NCBI GenBank assembly: GCA_905182735.1
Contig: CAJJCT010000013.1
Coordinates: 1-64,000 of the forward strand
Reading direction: 5' to 3'
Length of the DNA stretch: 64,000 bases
Source: Candidatus Marivariicella framensis
GTDB taxonomy: Bacteria; Bacteroidota; Bacteroidia; Flavobacteriales; Flavobacteriaceae
A program made the position numbers and the translations under genes. A model generated the notes under the pieces. That model had not been told where the DNA came from. It was given only the letters and a program-made list of their open reading frames with translations, and did no database searches. The stretch's first letter is position 1. Each line of letters starts with the position of its first letter. This document shows positions 9,869 to 22,535 of this stretch, piece by piece.

Positions 9869-11539
9869 ATGTGTGGTATTGTTTGTGCATTCGATTTGAA
9901 ATCATCAACTAACAGTCTAAGGCCTCAGGTTTTAGATATGGCTAAAAAGATAAGACATAGAGGTCCTGACTGGAGTGGTATTTATTCTAATAAAAATGCA
10001 ATTTTAGCTCATGAGCGTTTAGCTATTGTTGACCCTATTTCAGGGCAACAGCCTATTTATAGTGAGGATAAGAGTTTAGTCTTGGCGGCTAATGGTGAAA
10101 TATATAATCATCTCGAGTTGAAGAAAAAATATTCAAATAGCTATAAATTTACAACTGAATCTGACTGTGAAATTATTCTTGCTCTCTATGATAAAATGGG
10201 AAAGAGTTTTATTAATTATTTAAATGGAATATTTGCTTTTGCAATTTATGATTCTATAAATGATAAATATTTTATAGCTAGGGATCATATGGGTATTATT
10301 CCTTTATACATGGGGTGGGATTCAGATGGAACTTTTTATGTAGCATCTGAGCTTAAGTCTCTTGAGGGTATATGTAATAAAATTGAACTGTTTCCTCCCG
10401 GTCATTATTTAAGTAGTGGAGATGATAAGCCCACCTCATGGTATCATAAAGATTGGAGAGATTTTGATAATGTTAAGGATAATGATACTTCTATAAAAAA
10501 TATTCACGATGTATTATCAGATAGTGTTCATCGTCAGTTAATGAGTGATGTTCCATATGGAGTTCTTCTTTCAGGTGGTTTAGACTCATCCATAACCTCT
10601 GCACTTGCTAAAAAATTCTCTTCAAAAAGAATTGAATCTGGTGACAAGCAAAATGCTTGGTGGCCTCAATTGCATTCTTTTTCTGTTGGACTTGAAGGAT
10701 CTCCAGATTTAAAAGCTGCCAAAATTGCTGCAGATCATATTGGTACGATTCATCATGAAATTAAATTCACTATACAGGAGGGTTTAGATGCTGTAAGAGA
10801 GGTTATTTATCATTTAGAAACATATGATATAACAACGATTAGAGCTTCTACACCAATGTTTTTAATGGCAAGAGTCATAAAGTCACTTGGTATTAAAATG
10901 GTTTTGTCTGGTGAGGGTGCAGATGAATTATTTGGAGGCTATTTGTATTTCCATAAGGCTCCATCTGCAAAAGACTTACATGATGAAACTGTTAGAAAAT
11001 TAGACAAGCTTCATCAATACGATTGTTTAAGGGCGAATAAATCACTTGCTGCCTGGGGAATTGAAGGGCGTGTCCCATTTCTTGATAAAGAATTTATTGA
11101 TATTGCTATGAGGATTAACCCAAAAGATAAAATGATAAGTTCTGATAAAATGGAAAAGTGGGTATTGAGAAAAGCCTTTGAAGAGTATTTGCCTGATAGT
11201 ATTGCTTGGCGTCAAAAAGAACAATTTTCAGATGGAGTAGGTTATAGTTGGATTAACGCCTTAAAAGAAACTGCTGAAAAAGAAGTATCCGATGAGCAAA
11301 TTAAAAATGCACATTTTAGATTTCCAACTCAAACTCCACAAAATAAAGAAGAGTTTTATTATAGATCGATTTTTGAACAGCACTTCCCTAGTGATGCTGC
11401 CGCCCTAAGCGTGCCTTCTACCCCTTCAGTTGCGTGTAGCACTCCTATTGCACTTGAATGGGATGAAACATTTAGGGATCAAAATGATCCAAGCGGAAGG
11501 GCTGTTTCAAAAGTTCATGAAAAAGCATATAAAAAATAA
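9869..11539 (+). CDS. asnB: Asparagine synthetase B (glutamine-hydrolysing)
   Basis: Makes asparagine from aspartate, ATP and glutamine in the cytoplasm. The start is set at 9869 because this places the catalytic N-terminal Cys as residue 2 (MCGIVCAF), as required of class II glutamine amidotransferases after Met removal; an upstream in-frame TTG would bury it. Residues 1-200 are the Ntn glutaminase domain (RHRGPD, AHERLAI, NGEIYNH). The synthetase domain has the PP-loop SGGLDSS near residue 235 and SGEGADELFGGY. Length 556 matches bacterial AsnB. Preceded by 150 AT-rich bases with no other gene. Confidence 0.97.
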   Translation: MCGIVCAFDLKSSTNSLRPQVLDMAKKIRHRGPDWSGIYSNKNAILAHERLAIVDPISGQQPIYSEDKSLVLAANGEIYNHLELKKKYSNSYKFTTESDCEIILALYDKMGKSFINYLNGIFAFAIYDSINDKYFIARDHMGIIPLYMGWDSDGTFYVASELKSLEGICNKIELFPPGHYLSSGDDKPTSWYHKDWRDFDNVKDNDTSIKNIHDVLSDSVHRQLMSDVPYGVLLSGGLDSSITSALAKKFSSKRIESGDKQNAWWPQLHSFSVGLEGSPDLKAAKIAADHIGTIHHEIKFTIQEGLDAVREVIYHLETYDITTIRASTPMFLMARVIKSLGIKMVLSGEGADELFGGYLYFHKAPSAKDLHDETVRKLDKLHQYDCLRANKSLAAWGIEGRVPFLDKEFIDIAMRINPKDKMISSDKMEKWVLRKAFEEYLPDSIAWRQKEQFSDGVGYSWINALKETAEKEVSDEQIKNAHFRFPTQTPQNKEEFYYRSIFEQHFPSDAAALSVPSTPSVACSTPIALEWDETFRDQNDPSGRAVSKVHEKAYKK

Positions 11540-11680
11540 TTAATTTTTTTGATTTATCATCCTTCTTTTACCCTAGTTAATTGTTGATAACTCACTCTTA
11601 GTTTCTCATGCTTAGATCAATAATGGCGTGCGTTTTCACTATATTTGGTAGCACGTCAAGTTAATTAAAAAAATACTTAA

Positions 11681-13627
<1,947 letters not shown>

Positions 13628-13646
13628 AAAAATAAAATAAAATTTT

Positions 13647-14582
13647 ATGAAAGTAACCATAGTTGGAGCAGGAAATGTTGGTGCTTCATGCGCCGAATAT
13701 ATATCAATTAAAAAAATTGCTAGTGAAGTTGTATTATTAGATATTAAGGAAGGTTTTGCTGAAGGTAAAGCACTAGATTTAATCCAAACATCTACAACTT
13801 TAGGTTTTGATACTTTGATTTCTGGCGTTACTAATGATTATGGCGCTACTGCAAATAGTAGTGTTGTTGTTATTACATCTGGAATTCCTAGAAAGCCTGG
13901 AATGACTCGTGAGGAACTAATTGGAATCAATGCTGGAATAGTTAAATCTGTTGCAAAAGATATATTAGAATACTCTCCTGATGCAATTATTGTTGTTGTA
14001 TCTAATCCAATGGATACCATGACATATTTAGCATTAAAATCTACTGGATTGCCAAGAAACAGAATTATCGGTATGGGTGGTGCGTTAGATAGTTCAAGAT
14101 TCAAAACATATTTGTCACAAGCTATGAAAAAGCCGGCATGTGATATTGATGGAATGGTCATTGGAGGTCATGGAGACACTACAATGATTCCGCTAATCAG
14201 ATTAGCAAGTTATAATGGTATTCCAATTAACCAATTCTTAACTGAAAAAAATCTTAATGAAGTTTCAGCAGCAACTATGGTTGGTGGAGCAACTTTAACA
14301 AAATTACTTGGTACATCTGCATGGTATGCTCCTGGTGCTTCAGTCTCATATTTAGTTGATAGTATTTTGAGTAACCAGAAAAAAATAATTCCATGCTCAG
14401 TTATGCTAAATGGTGAATATGGATTAAATGATATATGTATAGGAGTTCCAGTTGTTATAGGCAGTAATGGAGTTGAAGAGATTATTGATGTTAATTTGAA
14501 TGAGATTGAAAAAGAAAAGCTTCAAAATAGTGCGTCTGCAGTAGCTAATATGAATGCAGCTTTAAATACTATTCTTAATTAA
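13647..14582 (+). CDS. mdh: Malate dehydrogenase (NAD, LDH-like type)
   Basis: Interconverts malate and oxaloacetate in the TCA cycle. The N-terminal Rossmann motif is GAGNVGAS at residues 7-14, with Asp at the end of beta-2 (VVLLDIKEG) indicating NAD preference. The substrate loop SGIPRKPGMTREEL holds the two Arg residues that bind malate, and the catalytic His lies in GGHGDTTM near residue 173. The 311-residue length and KPGMTR loop identify malate rather than lactate dehydrogenase. Only 19 bases separate it from gyrB, so co-transcription is possible. Confidence 0.96.
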   Translation: MKVTIVGAGNVGASCAEYISIKKIASEVVLLDIKEGFAEGKALDLIQTSTTLGFDTLISGVTNDYGATANSSVVVITSGIPRKPGMTREELIGINAGIVKSVAKDILEYSPDAIIVVVSNPMDTMTYLALKSTGLPRNRIIGMGGALDSSRFKTYLSQAMKKPACDIDGMVIGGHGDTTMIPLIRLASYNGIPINQFLTEKNLNEVSAATMVGGATLTKLLGTSAWYAPGASVSYLVDSILSNQKKIIPCSVMLNGEYGLNDICIGVPVVIGSNGVEEIIDVNLNEIEKEKLQNSASAVANMNAALNTILN

Positions 14583-14683
14583 ATAAGTATTTATCTATTT
14601 TAACCTTATCAGATATATAAGTTGTTAAATACTGTTGTAAAGATTATATTTGCTGGCTTAAATAATGCATAAATTTAAATCAA

Positions 14684-17641
14684 ATGCAAAATAACTATCT
14701 GGTTCGTGTTTTTGCAATCCTTTTTGGATTGGTAAGCTTATATCAGCTCTCATTTACCTTCATTGCAAATAATGAAGAGGAAAAAGCTAAAATATATTCT
14801 CAAAATTTAATTTCTGATTCAAGAGATAATTATCTAGAATTGAGAGAAAAATCAATAATTTCATACCTTGATTCAATAGGAAACATAAGTTTATATGGTT
14901 TCACATCATATAAAGATGCTAAGGGGAAAGAACTTAATAAGGGTTTAGACCTTAAAGGTGGTATTAATGTTATACTTCAAATATCAATACGGGATGTGTT
15001 AAAAGGATTATCTGAAAATACAAAAAATCCAACTTTTAATCAGGCGCTTGATGAAGCAGACTTGCTTCAAAAAAGTACTGATGAGCCATATCTAGAATCT
15101 TTTTTTACTGCATTTGAAAATATTAAAGGAACCCAGTCGTTATCAGATCCATCTATTTATGGAAATAAAACATTAAGTGATGAGATAAATTTCGAAATGT
15201 CCGATGATGAAGTTCGTCCAGTTATTACTAGAAAGGTCGATGAGTCAATTGTATCAGCATTTGAAGTGCTAAGAAAACGAATTGATAAATTTGGTGTTAC
15301 TCAGCCAAATATTCAAAGACTAGGTTCTTCAGGAAGAATATTAGTTGAGTTGCCTGGCGCAAGAGATGTTAATAGAATAAAAAACCTATTACAAAGTACT
15401 GCCCAATTAGAATTTTGGGAAACTTTTAAAAATGATCAATTATTTTCTTTTTTAGTTTCTGCAAATGAAATTGTGAAATTAAAAGATGAAAAAGCAGTTA
15501 CAGGTGATGAAATAAATAACCAACCAGCAAATAAATCAAGTGCTATTGACGATCTTCTAGCAGATGTTGTTTCCAAAGACTCAACTGTAGTTGTTAATCC
15601 AATTCTTGATCGTATTGTTGGAAGTGGATATCAAGGAGGACCTGTTTTAGCTCAATTTTCATCTAAAGATCAAGAAAAAATAACTAATTATTTAAATTTA
15701 CCTGAGGTTAGAAGACTTCTGCCAACAGATTATAGATATATAAAGTTTGCTTGGGGAAAATCTATTCCAGACAGTGATATTCTTGATTTATATGTTTTAA
15801 AATCAAATAGAGATAATTTAGCGCCTTTAAGTGGTGGTGTAGTTGTTGATGCTGTTCAAACTTATGATGCTTTAGGGAATCCTGCAGTTTCTATGCAAAT
15901 GAATGGTAAAGGCTCCCGTATTTGGGAAAATTTAACAGGGAATGCATTTAAACAGGCCAGTAATATAGCAATCGTATTAGATGAAATAGTTTATTCTGCA
16001 CCAGGTGTGACAAAAGGAGCTATATCTGGAGGACGTTCTGAAATTTCTGGAAGTTTCACTTTGAATGAAGCTATTGATTTAGCTAATGTTCTTAGAGCTG
16101 GAAAATTACCTGCATCAGCTGAAATTATCCAATCAGAAATTGTTGGACCTTCTCTAGGCCAAGAAGCAATTGAATCTGGAGTTTATTCATTTTTAATCGC
16201 ATTAGTTTTGGTTTTAATCTGGATGGTTTTTTATTATGGTTCCTCAGGAATTTATGCAGATATAGCATTGGTGCTAAATATCTTATTGATTTTTGGAATC
16301 CTAGCTGGTTTAGGTGCTGTTTTAACACTTCCTGGGATAGCAGGTATAGTTTTAACAATAGGTATATCTGTAGATGCTAACGTTTTAATTTTTGAACGTA
16401 TTCGTGAAGAGTTAAATAAAGGTAAAGGTCAAATCAAAGCTGTTTCAGATGGATTCAATAATGCTTTATCTTCTATTTTAGATGCAAATGTTACAACAGG
16501 GTTAACAGCTTTAGTCTTATTTTATTTTGGAACAGGCCCCATAAAAGGATTTGCAACAACTTTACTTATTGGTATAGCAACTTCATTATTTACTGCAATA
16601 TTTATAACTAGAATTTTAGTTGATTCAAGACTATCACTAGGAAAAGCAGTCTCTTTCACAACAAAAAAAACTAAAAACTTATTTACTAATTTTGATATTT
16701 CATTCATTCAGTTAAGAAAGATATCTTATGTTTTTTCATCAGTCTTTATTTTAATTAGTCTAATTTCTTTAGGATCCATTGGTTTAAATCAAGGTGTTGA
16801 TTTTGTTGGTGGACGATCTTACACAGTGAGATTTGAAAATGCTGTCAATCCAACTGATATTCAAAAGGATTTAATTGTCGAGTATGGAAGTGCTGAAGTG
16901 AAAACTTATGGAAAAGCAAATCAATTAAAAATTACTACAAAATACAAAGTTGATGTTGAAGGTATAGAGGTTGACAATGAAATTCAGGAAAAACTTTTTA
17001 AAGCTTTAAAAAAGAATTTACCTTCATCTATCACTTATGAATCTTTTGTTAACGGATCTGAAGACAAGCAAGTTGGAATAATGTCTTCGATTAAAGTAGG
17101 TCCAACAATTGCAGATGATATTAAAAACAATTCATTCTTAGCAGTTATTGGTTCATTAATTGTAGTTTTTCTTTATATACTCTTTAGGTTTAGGAGATGG
17201 CAATACTCTCTAGGAGCTGTAACTGCAGTTTTTCATGATATTATAGTTGTGCTTGGAATCTTTTCTTTGACATACAAATTCATGCCTTTTAATATGGAAA
17301 TTAATCAAGCATTTATTGCTGCTATCCTTACTGTTATTGGTTATTCATTAAATGATACTGTTGTGGTTTTTGATAGAATTCGTGAATACATTAAAGAGCA
17401 TTCAAAGTGGTCACTGGATGTTACTTTAAATAAGGCTTTAAATAAGACTCTTAGTAGAACATTAAACACATCTTTAACTACATTGATTGTTCTTTTAGCT
17501 ATATTTATTTATGGTGGAGAATCTATAAGAGGGTTTATGTTTGCATTAATAGTAGGTGTAATGATAGGAACATATTCTTCTGTTTTTATTGCAACACCAA
17601 TAATGTTTGATACAATTAAAAAGAAGGCTGTAAAAGAATAG
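14684..17641 (+). CDS. secDF: Fused protein translocase subunit SecDF
   Basis: Membrane-embedded motor that uses the proton gradient to pull secreted proteins through SecYEG. SecD and SecF, separate in many bacteria, form a single 985-residue chain here. An N-terminal membrane helix is followed by GLDLKGG (SecD signature) near residue 88, the large periplasmic region with IRKRIDKFGV-like segment, and the first six-helix block beginning near residue 500 with the motif VDANVLIFERIREEL. The SecF half begins near residue 680 (GVDFVGGRSY) and repeats the motif as DTVVVFDRIREY. Fusion is common in Bacteroidota. It converges on lgt. Confidence 0.97.
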   Translation: MQNNYLVRVFAILFGLVSLYQLSFTFIANNEEEKAKIYSQNLISDSRDNYLELREKSIISYLDSIGNISLYGFTSYKDAKGKELNKGLDLKGGINVILQISIRDVLKGLSENTKNPTFNQALDEADLLQKSTDEPYLESFFTAFENIKGTQSLSDPSIYGNKTLSDEINFEMSDDEVRPVITRKVDESIVSAFEVLRKRIDKFGVTQPNIQRLGSSGRILVELPGARDVNRIKNLLQSTAQLEFWETFKNDQLFSFLVSANEIVKLKDEKAVTGDEINNQPANKSSAIDDLLADVVSKDSTVVVNPILDRIVGSGYQGGPVLAQFSSKDQEKITNYLNLPEVRRLLPTDYRYIKFAWGKSIPDSDILDLYVLKSNRDNLAPLSGGVVVDAVQTYDALGNPAVSMQMNGKGSRIWENLTGNAFKQASNIAIVLDEIVYSAPGVTKGAISGGRSEISGSFTLNEAIDLANVLRAGKLPASAEIIQSEIVGPSLGQEAIESGVYSFLIALVLVLIWMVFYYGSSGIYADIALVLNILLIFGILAGLGAVLTLPGIAGIVLTIGISVDANVLIFERIREELNKGKGQIKAVSDGFNNALSSILDANVTTGLTALVLFYFGTGPIKGFATTLLIGIATSLFTAIFITRILVDSRLSLGKAVSFTTKKTKNLFTNFDISFIQLRKISYVFSSVFILISLISLGSIGLNQGVDFVGGRSYTVRFENAVNPTDIQKDLIVEYGSAEVKTYGKANQLKITTKYKVDVEGIEVDNEIQEKLFKALKKNLPSSITYESFVNGSEDKQVGIMSSIKVGPTIADDIKNNSFLAVIGSLIVVFLYILFRFRRWQYSLGAVTAVFHDIIVVLGIFSLTYKFMPFNMEINQAFIAAILTVIGYSLNDTVVVFDRIREYIKEHSKWSLDVTLNKALNKTLSRTLNTSLTTLIVLLAIFIYGGESIRGFMFALIVGVMIGTYSSVFIATPIMFDTIKKKAVKE

Positions 17642-17658
17642 TATTATTAAATGCTATT
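17637..17658. terminator. Possible bidirectional terminator between secDF and lgt
   Basis: A nine-base-pair AT-rich stem (AATAGTATT / AATGCTATT, one wobble pair) with loop ATTA lies across the two converging stop codons. It lacks a GC-rich stem, so this is a weak call. Confidence 0.3.
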
Positions 17659-18498
17659 ATTAAATCGAGATTTATAAATTATAAATAGTCCTGATATAAT
17701 TAAAGGAATACTTAGCCATTGTCCGGTTGAAAGCATAGGCATATATGTTTCGAAGCCTCCTTGACTTTCTTTAACAAATTCTACTAAAAAACGTATACTA
17801 AATATGCCTGAAAGAAATACTCCTAATAAGTATCCTGGTATATGATTTACTTTGCTATATATTTTTCTTAATAATAGAAATAATAAAAGGTATCCAAATG
17901 ATTCATAGAGCTGGGCAGGATGTCTTGGTAGAATTTCACCTCTATTTTCAAAAATTACACCAAAATTTGATTCAGTATATTTTCCGACAATTTCTGAATT
18001 AAAAAAATTACCTAGTCTAATAAAAACTCCACCTAGAGTAACAGCTACCGTTAACCTATCAAAAATCCACAAAGTTGATTTAAGTTTGTGTTTAAATTGA
18101 AAAAGTATAATTCCAGTTATAATTCCTATTGCAGCTCCATGGCTTGCCAACCCCCTAAACCCAGTAAATTCATACCCTTTTATGAATCCTAGTATAGAGC
18201 CACTACTATTTTCTCTAATAGGGAGTAGAATTTCTATAAAATGATTTTGATAATAATCCCAACTGTAAAATAAAACTTCTCCTAGCCTGGCTCCAATAAG
18301 AGTTGAAAAAACCATGTAAACAAACAAAGGTTCAAGATAATCTTTGGAAACATTTTCTTTAACAAAATATTTTTCCACTATTTTATACCCGATACTAAAT
18401 GCAATAACGAACATCAGACTATAGTAGTGAAGACCAAACGAGCCAATTTGAAATAAAACTTCATTTGGGGACCAATTAATTTGTAAAAATTGTATCAT
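17647..18498 (-). CDS. lgt: Prolipoprotein diacylglyceryl transferase
   Basis: Integral membrane enzyme that transfers diacylglycerol from phosphatidylglycerol to the lipobox Cys of prolipoproteins, the first step of lipoprotein maturation. It has several membrane helices, the LGARLGEVLFYSW segment and the Lgt-type stretch RHPAQLYES near residue 185. Length 283 is typical. It is the last gene of the folE-cysS-yidD-lgt run, 44 bases after yidD. The window encodes many lipoproteins (8093, 22536, 38813, 41362, 46204, 51595) that would be its substrates. Confidence 0.95.
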   Translation of the reverse strand: MIQFLQINWSPNEVLFQIGSFGLHYYSLMFVIAFSIGYKIVEKYFVKENVSKDYLEPLFVYMVFSTLIGARLGEVLFYSWDYYQNHFIEILLPIRENSSGSILGFIKGYEFTGFRGLASHGAAIGIITGIILFQFKHKLKSTLWIFDRLTVAVTLGGVFIRLGNFFNSEIVGKYTESNFGVIFENRGEILPRHPAQLYESFGYLLLFLLLRKIYSKVNHIPGYLLGVFLSGIFSIRFLVEFVKESQGGFETYMPMLSTGQWLSIPLIISGLFIIYKSRFNNSI

Positions 18499-18542
18499 AA
18501 TAAAACATTAAATTTCTTAATCAAATATAAGATTTTTTGACC

Positions 18543-18773
18543 TTATGGAACTGGATCATATCCTTTTCCGCCCCATGGATGACATTTAAAAATCCTACTT
18601 AAACTAATCCAAATGCCTTTGATTGGCCCATGTTTTTTTAGGGCTTCTGCCGAGTACTGAGAACAAGTAGGCGTGAATCTGCACTTAGGTCCAAGGAGAG
18701 GAGAGATTAAGTTTTGATATAAAAATATCAAAAACAATAAAGGAGCATTAATAATTTTTTTTATTCTATTCAC
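18543..18773 (-). CDS. yidD: Membrane protein insertion efficiency factor YidD
   Basis: Small protein thought to help YidC insert membrane proteins. All hallmarks of the family are present in 76 residues: a short amphipathic N-terminus, then [11 protein letters not shown] with the conserved Cys residues and an [12 protein letters not shown] tail. Usually it lies with rpmH/rnpA/yidC; here it overlaps the cysS stop by four bases and precedes lgt, so it is translated from the same message. Confidence 0.93.
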   Translation of the reverse strand: MNRIKKIINAPLLFLIFLYQNLISPLLGPKCRFTPTCSQYSAEALKKHGPIKGIWISLSRIFKCHPWGGKGYDPVP

Positions 18774-20254
18774 TTTTTATTAATACTAAAACTTGAACTC
18801 GTTTTGTCATCCTTTAAATCAATTCCAATTGAATTTAACTCATCTCGAATTAAATCAGCAGTCTTAAAATTCTTATTAATTCTAGCAGAATTTCGAAGTT
18901 TTATTAATATTTTAATAGTTTGTTCCAGTGTGTTTGACTGGTTATTTGATTTTATAGTTTCATTAGAAGTTTTTAGTCCAAGTATTTCAAAAACAAAAAT
19001 ATTTAATTGATTGGAAAGAGTTTGTTTTTGATCTTCAGACAGTGTATCACCTTCACTATTTAATTTATTTATAAACTTAACTGCTTCAAATAGATTAGCA
19101 ATTAATATTGGGCTATTAAAATCATCATCCATTGCACTATAACAAGCTTCCTTCCATTTGTTTAAATCAAATTCAGTATTTTCTCCTGAAGTTGGAATAG
19201 AATTAAGTGTTTTAATAGCTTCAATTAATTTATTATACCCTTTTTCTGAAGCTGAAAGTGCAACTTCACTTATATCTAAAATACTTCTGTAGTGTGCTTG
19301 AAGAAAAAAGAATTTAACTACTGACGGAGAAAAAGGCTTAGTAAACTTATTGTTTATCCCGCTAAAAACATCAGAAGGCAGAATGTTATTCCCAGTAGAT
19401 TTCGCCATTTTTTTTCCATCAAGAGTCATCATATTCGTGTGGAGCCAATATTTCACTGGTGTTTTTTTATTTACTGCTTCTGCTTGAGCAATTTCACATT
19501 CATGATGAGGAAATTTTAAATCGAGCCCTCCTCCATGAATATCAAATGATTCTCCAAGATACTTAGTGCTCATTGCAGTACATTCCAAGTGCCAACCAGG
19601 AAAGCCCTCACTCCAAGGTGAATTCCACTTCATGATGTGTTGTAGTTCTGCTTTTTTCCAAAGCGCAAAATCTTGAGGATTTTTTTTATCGCTTTGTCCG
19701 TCTAAAGATCTTGAGTTGTGAATTAAATCTTCAAGTTTTCTCCCTGATAATTTACCGTAATTATTAGAAGTGTTGAATTTATGAACGTCAAAGTAAACTG
19801 ATCCATTCATTTCATAACCCATTCCTGTTTTAATCATTTTTTTTATTAACTCTATTTGTTCTACTATATGACCAGTAGCAGTTGGTTCGATTGAGGGAGG
19901 TAAGGTATTGAACTTAGATAATGCGTTATGAAAGTCTAGTGTATATCTTTGAACTATTTCCATTGGCTCAAGGTTCTCTAATCTTGCTTTCTTTGCAATT
20001 CTATCCTCACCTTCATCTTCATCGTTTTCAAGATGTCCAACATCAGTTATATTTCGAACATATCTAACCTTATAACCCAAATGGGTTAAGTATCGGTAAA
20101 TAAGATCAAATGAAATAAATGTTCTACAGTTTCCTAAATGAACATTGCTATAAACTGTGGGACCACAAACATACATCCCAACTTTACCTTTAGTTATTGG
20201 AACAAATTTTTCTTTTTTTGAATTTAAGGTATTATAAACCTTTAGATTATTCAT
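18770..20254 (-). CDS. cysS: Cysteinyl-tRNA synthetase
   Basis: Charges tRNA-Cys. This class I synthetase shows [13 protein letters not shown] (zinc Cys plus HIGH-like HLGN) near residue 30, further zinc ligands in [10 protein letters not shown] and HHECEIAQ, and the KMSKS loop as KMAKSTGN near residue 283. Length 494 is normal. It overlaps folE by eight bases and yidD by four, so the operon is tightly coupled. Confidence 0.97.
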   Translation of the reverse strand: MNNLKVYNTLNSKKEKFVPITKGKVGMYVCGPTVYSNVHLGNCRTFISFDLIYRYLTHLGYKVRYVRNITDVGHLENDEDEGEDRIAKKARLENLEPMEIVQRYTLDFHNALSKFNTLPPSIEPTATGHIVEQIELIKKMIKTGMGYEMNGSVYFDVHKFNTSNNYGKLSGRKLEDLIHNSRSLDGQSDKKNPQDFALWKKAELQHIMKWNSPWSEGFPGWHLECTAMSTKYLGESFDIHGGGLDLKFPHHECEIAQAEAVNKKTPVKYWLHTNMMTLDGKKMAKSTGNNILPSDVFSGINNKFTKPFSPSVVKFFFLQAHYRSILDISEVALSASEKGYNKLIEAIKTLNSIPTSGENTEFDLNKWKEACYSAMDDDFNSPILIANLFEAVKFINKLNSEGDTLSEDQKQTLSNQLNIFVFEILGLKTSNETIKSNNQSNTLEQTIKILIKLRNSARINKNFKTADLIRDELNSIGIDLKDDKTSSSFSINKK

Positions 20255-20933
20255 TAAAATCAGTAGATAGTTGTACGTATTCTAAAAACTCTTGTTTCTT
20301 AGTAGGACTTTTAAAAACTCCTCCAAACTCACTAGTTATAGTACTGCTCCCAGTATCAGATATACCTCTTGAATTAACACACAAATGTTTTGCATCAATT
20401 ATACAAGCTACATTATCAGTATTTAAAATATTTTGAAGTTCTTCTACAATTTGAAGGGTAAGCCTTTCTTGAACTTGGGGTCTTTTTGCAAAAAAATCAA
20501 CTATTCTATTTATTTTAGATAGACCAACAACAGTTCCATTAGAAACGTATGCTACATGAGCTTTTCCAACTATTGGTAGCAGATGATGTTCACATGTTGA
20601 ATAAAGGTTGATATTTTTTTCAACTAACATCTCACCATAGCCATATTTATTACTAAATGTTGAAGCTCTAGGTTTTTTTGCTGGATTTAATCCACCAAAG
20701 ATTTCTTTAACAAACATTTTTGCAACTCGGTTGGGAGTTCCTTTTAAACTATCGTCTGTTAAGTCCATACCTAATATTTTTAATATGTCATTAACTTTTT
20801 CAGTGATTAACAAGACTTTGTCATCGTCTGATTTCTCAAAAGCATCATCACGAAGTGGAGTTTCTCTTGAACCAGCAATATGATCGTTTCCCAACTCATC
20901 TTCTTGATCTAATAATATTTTCTCTATTTTCAT
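20247..20933 (-). CDS. folE: GTP cyclohydrolase I
   Basis: Opens GTP to 7,8-dihydroneopterin triphosphate, the first step of folate (and queuosine-precursor) synthesis. Zinc ligands are seen in [10 protein letters not shown] and in the later [10 protein letters not shown] segment; the RPQVQERLT motif is typical of FolE type 1. The start was placed at ATG 20933 (MKIEKILLD); a GTG six codons upstream is the alternative. About 228 residues, normal. First gene of the folE-cysS-yidD-lgt run; the folP gene of the same pathway lies at 31611. Confidence 0.95.
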   Translation of the reverse strand: MKIEKILLDQEDELGNDHIAGSRETPLRDDAFEKSDDDKVLLITEKVNDILKILGMDLTDDSLKGTPNRVAKMFVKEIFGGLNPAKKPRASTFSNKYGYGEMLVEKNINLYSTCEHHLLPIVGKAHVAYVSNGTVVGLSKINRIVDFFAKRPQVQERLTLQIVEELQNILNTDNVACIIDAKHLCVNSRGISDTGSSTITSEFGGVFKSPTKKQEFLEYVQLSTDFNE

Positions 20934-20997
20934 TGTATATTTTGATCTCACAAAGATATATAATTACTTGGATTTTAATGTATTCATAAACTAAGAA

Positions 20998-22515
20998 CTA
21001 TAGTTTAAAATTGTAGGAAGCCATTATTGATGTTAGGTTGTTATTAGCTGAAAAACTGTCATTAATTCCTGAAGCAGAAAGAGAATTAATCATATTTATA
21101 TCTGACTTTTTAATTGCAATGCCCAGTACGCTTCCATTTTTTAAATCATAACCTATTCCAAATGTAATTCCAGAATGAGAATTATCCCCATTTTTAAGAT
21201 TACTTTGTTCTGAATAATATCCAGCTCTAAGACTCAATTCTCTTAATCTCATTTCCCCTCCAAGCCTTAACATTGAAGCTTTTTTATGATTAGAGGATAA
21301 ATCTTTGTTTAAATCTCTTAAGTAAGAGTTTTGGTTGGTTATAAAATTAATATTATTATAGTTTTTTGAACTGTATTCTGCACTGATTAAGCCTTTAGAT
21401 CCTATTATAAATGAAGCACTTAATGAGATTTTTCCAGGAGTCGAAAGTTTGTATTTAGAGGTGTTTATAACTTGAGGATCAACTACTTCTCGTATTAAAT
21501 TTTCTTCAGGAAAATCTGAATGGTCAGAAATTAAAAACTGCAAAGACTCCTCAGTTAAATTTAATCTGGTTGGGGATTGGTAACTAAACCCTAGTCTTAA
21601 GTTATTTTTGATTTTGGCTATAATCCCCAGTTGAGCAGAAAATCCTCTTCCGTAAGTAAGTACTTCATTGTTAAAACGAAGTAAATAAATATTTGAATCA
21701 ACTGAATAATTAGACTCAGTAAGATCAGTTATTTCTTGATAGAATATTTTGTGGCTATTTAGATTTAGACCCATATAAATTGAATTATTATATTGGGTAG
21801 AAATTGAAAAAGAGTATTTTTTATGATCCCCAGTTTTATCTATATAAAAATCATGATCTACTTGATTATATTTTGCAGAAGAAATATAATTAGTATTTTT
21901 TTCTTCATTAGAAATAGGGTCAATTATATATCCATTAAAACCTAAAAAAGCTTGTTGAACACTATACCCATAATTGTTTCCTAAAAAGTTATATAACTCA
22001 CTAACTGTTTCATTCTCTTTTGTCATCAAGTTGTCTAAAGATATTCCTTGCGCATTATTTAGAAAAAATTGATCTAAACCTATTTTTCTTGATGAAACAG
22101 AATTAATATTATTTTTAAAATCCTGAACTTTCTGAATGTTAAAACCAAAATTTAATCGTTTGATTGATCCATCTGAAGTATTTTTTAATGAAAAAATAAA
22201 TCCGAATTGACTTAAATCTGAAAATGATGTCTTTACTGGTATATTTCTATAATCACCAATAGCCAATGTATTATTAAAATTCACCTCAAAAGTTAAGCCC
22301 ATTTCAGAATATAAAAAAACAGCACCAGCAGCAGGATTGTCACTTACAGAACTGAGATCTCCTCCTAAGGAACCAAAGGCCCCACCCATTGAAGTATACC
22401 TTGATGATCCAAAAACTCCATATGTGCTAAGGTTTAGTGCGTCTTGACTTGTTTGTGCTTTTGAATAAAATACTATTAGGAGTGTTAGAGTTACAGAAAT
22501 TATGTTTCTCTTCAT
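20998..22515 (-). CDS. Outer-membrane protein, OmpP1/FadL/TodX-like
   Basis: Beta-barrel protein with a signal peptide (MKRNIISVTLTLLIVFYSKAQ). After cleavage comes ALNLSTYGVFGSSRY, then MGGAFGSLGGDLSSVSDNPAA, a segment typical of the Bacteroidota branch of the FadL-type barrel family, often annotated as hemin receptor or hydrophobic-compound transporter. The body is strand-like and ends MASYNFKL with a near-terminal aromatic. 505 residues. It lies 20 bases downstream of a secreted lipoprotein gene on the same strand, so the two are probably co-transcribed. The ligand cannot be read from sequence. Confidence 0.85.
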   Translation of the reverse strand: MKRNIISVTLTLLIVFYSKAQTSQDALNLSTYGVFGSSRYTSMGGAFGSLGGDLSSVSDNPAAGAVFLYSEMGLTFEVNFNNTLAIGDYRNIPVKTSFSDLSQFGFIFSLKNTSDGSIKRLNFGFNIQKVQDFKNNINSVSSRKIGLDQFFLNNAQGISLDNLMTKENETVSELYNFLGNNYGYSVQQAFLGFNGYIIDPISNEEKNTNYISSAKYNQVDHDFYIDKTGDHKKYSFSISTQYNNSIYMGLNLNSHKIFYQEITDLTESNYSVDSNIYLLRFNNEVLTYGRGFSAQLGIIAKIKNNLRLGFSYQSPTRLNLTEESLQFLISDHSDFPEENLIREVVDPQVINTSKYKLSTPGKISLSASFIIGSKGLISAEYSSKNYNNINFITNQNSYLRDLNKDLSSNHKKASMLRLGGEMRLRELSLRAGYYSEQSNLKNGDNSHSGITFGIGYDLKNGSVLGIAIKKSDINMINSLSASGINDSFSANNNLTSIMASYNFKL

Positions 22516-22535
22516 AAATATTATATGTGTAAATA

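Noticed and set aside
11627..11655. Short inverted repeat CGTGC...GCACG before gyrB.
   Set aside because: Only five pairs and a long loop; too weak to call a regulatory site.
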